This document shows, in pieces, positions 52,381 through 52,488 of a stretch of 52,488 bases of DNA. Position 1 is the first letter of the stretch. Every line of letters begins with the position of its first letter. The DNA lies in the NCBI RefSeq assembly GCF_000771745.2, contig NZ_JPSL02000033.1:1-52488 (forward strand), in the 5' to 3' direction. This stretch comes from Thermus filiformis. GTDB lineage: Bacteria > Deinococcota > Deinococci > Deinococcales > Thermaceae. The notes under the pieces were generated by a model. That model was given only the letters and a program-made list of their open reading frames with translations. It was not told the origin of the DNA and did no database searches. Position numbers and translations under genes: made by a program.

Positions 52381-52488
52381 TCACTCCAGCAGGTAATATC
52401 GCCCGGCCCCCAGGAGGCGCGCCGCGGTCTCGTGATGGGGAGCCAGGTTGAGGACGAACCACCTGCCCCCCAGCTCCACCAGTCGGAC
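52381..52488 (-). CDS. C-terminal fragment of an unrecognised protein (cut by window edge)
   Basis: The minus strand is open from the window edge to TGA at 52381-52383, giving 35 residues: VRLVELGGRWFVLNLAPHHE, then TAARLLGAGRYYLLE. Codon third positions are mostly G/C, as in real Thermus genes. It is convergent with the M23 gene and ends 21 bp after that gene's terminator. I cannot assign a family from this tail. Confidence 0.55.
   Translation of the reverse strand, partial: VRLVELGGRWFVLNLAPHHETAARLLGAGRYYLLE

Overview
The window comes from a very GC-rich (about 70% by eye), thermophilic bacterium of the genus Thermus. The tmRNA, IF2, IleRS, RsmE, NusA and SecDF read almost like those of T. 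thermophilus. PrmA, the tmRNA tag and the accessory genes differ enough that a different Thermus species is likely. Many genes have -10 hexamers only 6-11 nt before the start codon (leaderless mRNAs), and operons are tightly overlapped through ATGA/GTGA junctions. Both are typical of Thermus.

Layout. 1-280: right end of an IS256-family element that has cut into an EnvC-like gene; that gene also carries an in-frame stop, and its partner ftsX is intact. 2260-6450: glycine cleavage operon gcvT-gcvH-gcvPA-gcvPB, divergent from ftsX across 25 bp. 6510-9791: Fur-family regulator divergent from a YibE/F membrane protein, then prmA, rsmE and a small lipoprotein. 9750-14504: AEC transporter divergent from a calcium-type P-ATPase / CBS / Ca-cation antiporter operon. 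20187 down to 14489: yqeY-nudix-rpsO-pnp-rnj-uspA, an RNA-turnover operon. 20213-21703: purH. 24267 down to 21710: degV, a degV remnant, dtd and a fatty acid desaturase. 24346-25911: serA. 25908-26482: a Doc-type toxin with a 48-residue candidate antitoxin.

32744 down to 26543: rimP-nusA-ylxR-infB-(small secreted protein)-secDF. 32895-33246: ssrA (tmRNA). 33353-38451: FMN riboswitch, ribD-ribE-ribBA and a membrane VWA protein. 38448-38816: a wrecked DCC (DUF393) gene and tRNA-Ser(GGA). 38869-42618: a DHH-CBS-nucleotidyltransferase fusion, then two tandem M50 proteases, the first lacking its catalytic residues. 42658-45399: DUF4870, nfo, LysM-RlpA, M24 peptidase. 48692 down to 45561: ileS under a T-box. 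49098-52292: tal-rho and a triple-LysM M23 endopeptidase; the window ends in a partial gene.

The most novel-looking signals are these. (1) A dispersed palindromic element with motif TGA-NN-CCACCCC, whose TGA is the stop codon of the adjacent gene in four of six copies, whose two full + strand copies show compensatory arm changes, and one copy of which interrupts a gene. (2) Compact divergent gene pairs 25-29 bp apart that share symmetric -10 elements. (3) A catalytically dead/active M50 pair. (4) A Doc toxin with an unfamiliar mini-antitoxin. (5) A doubly inactivated EnvC next to an intact FtsX.
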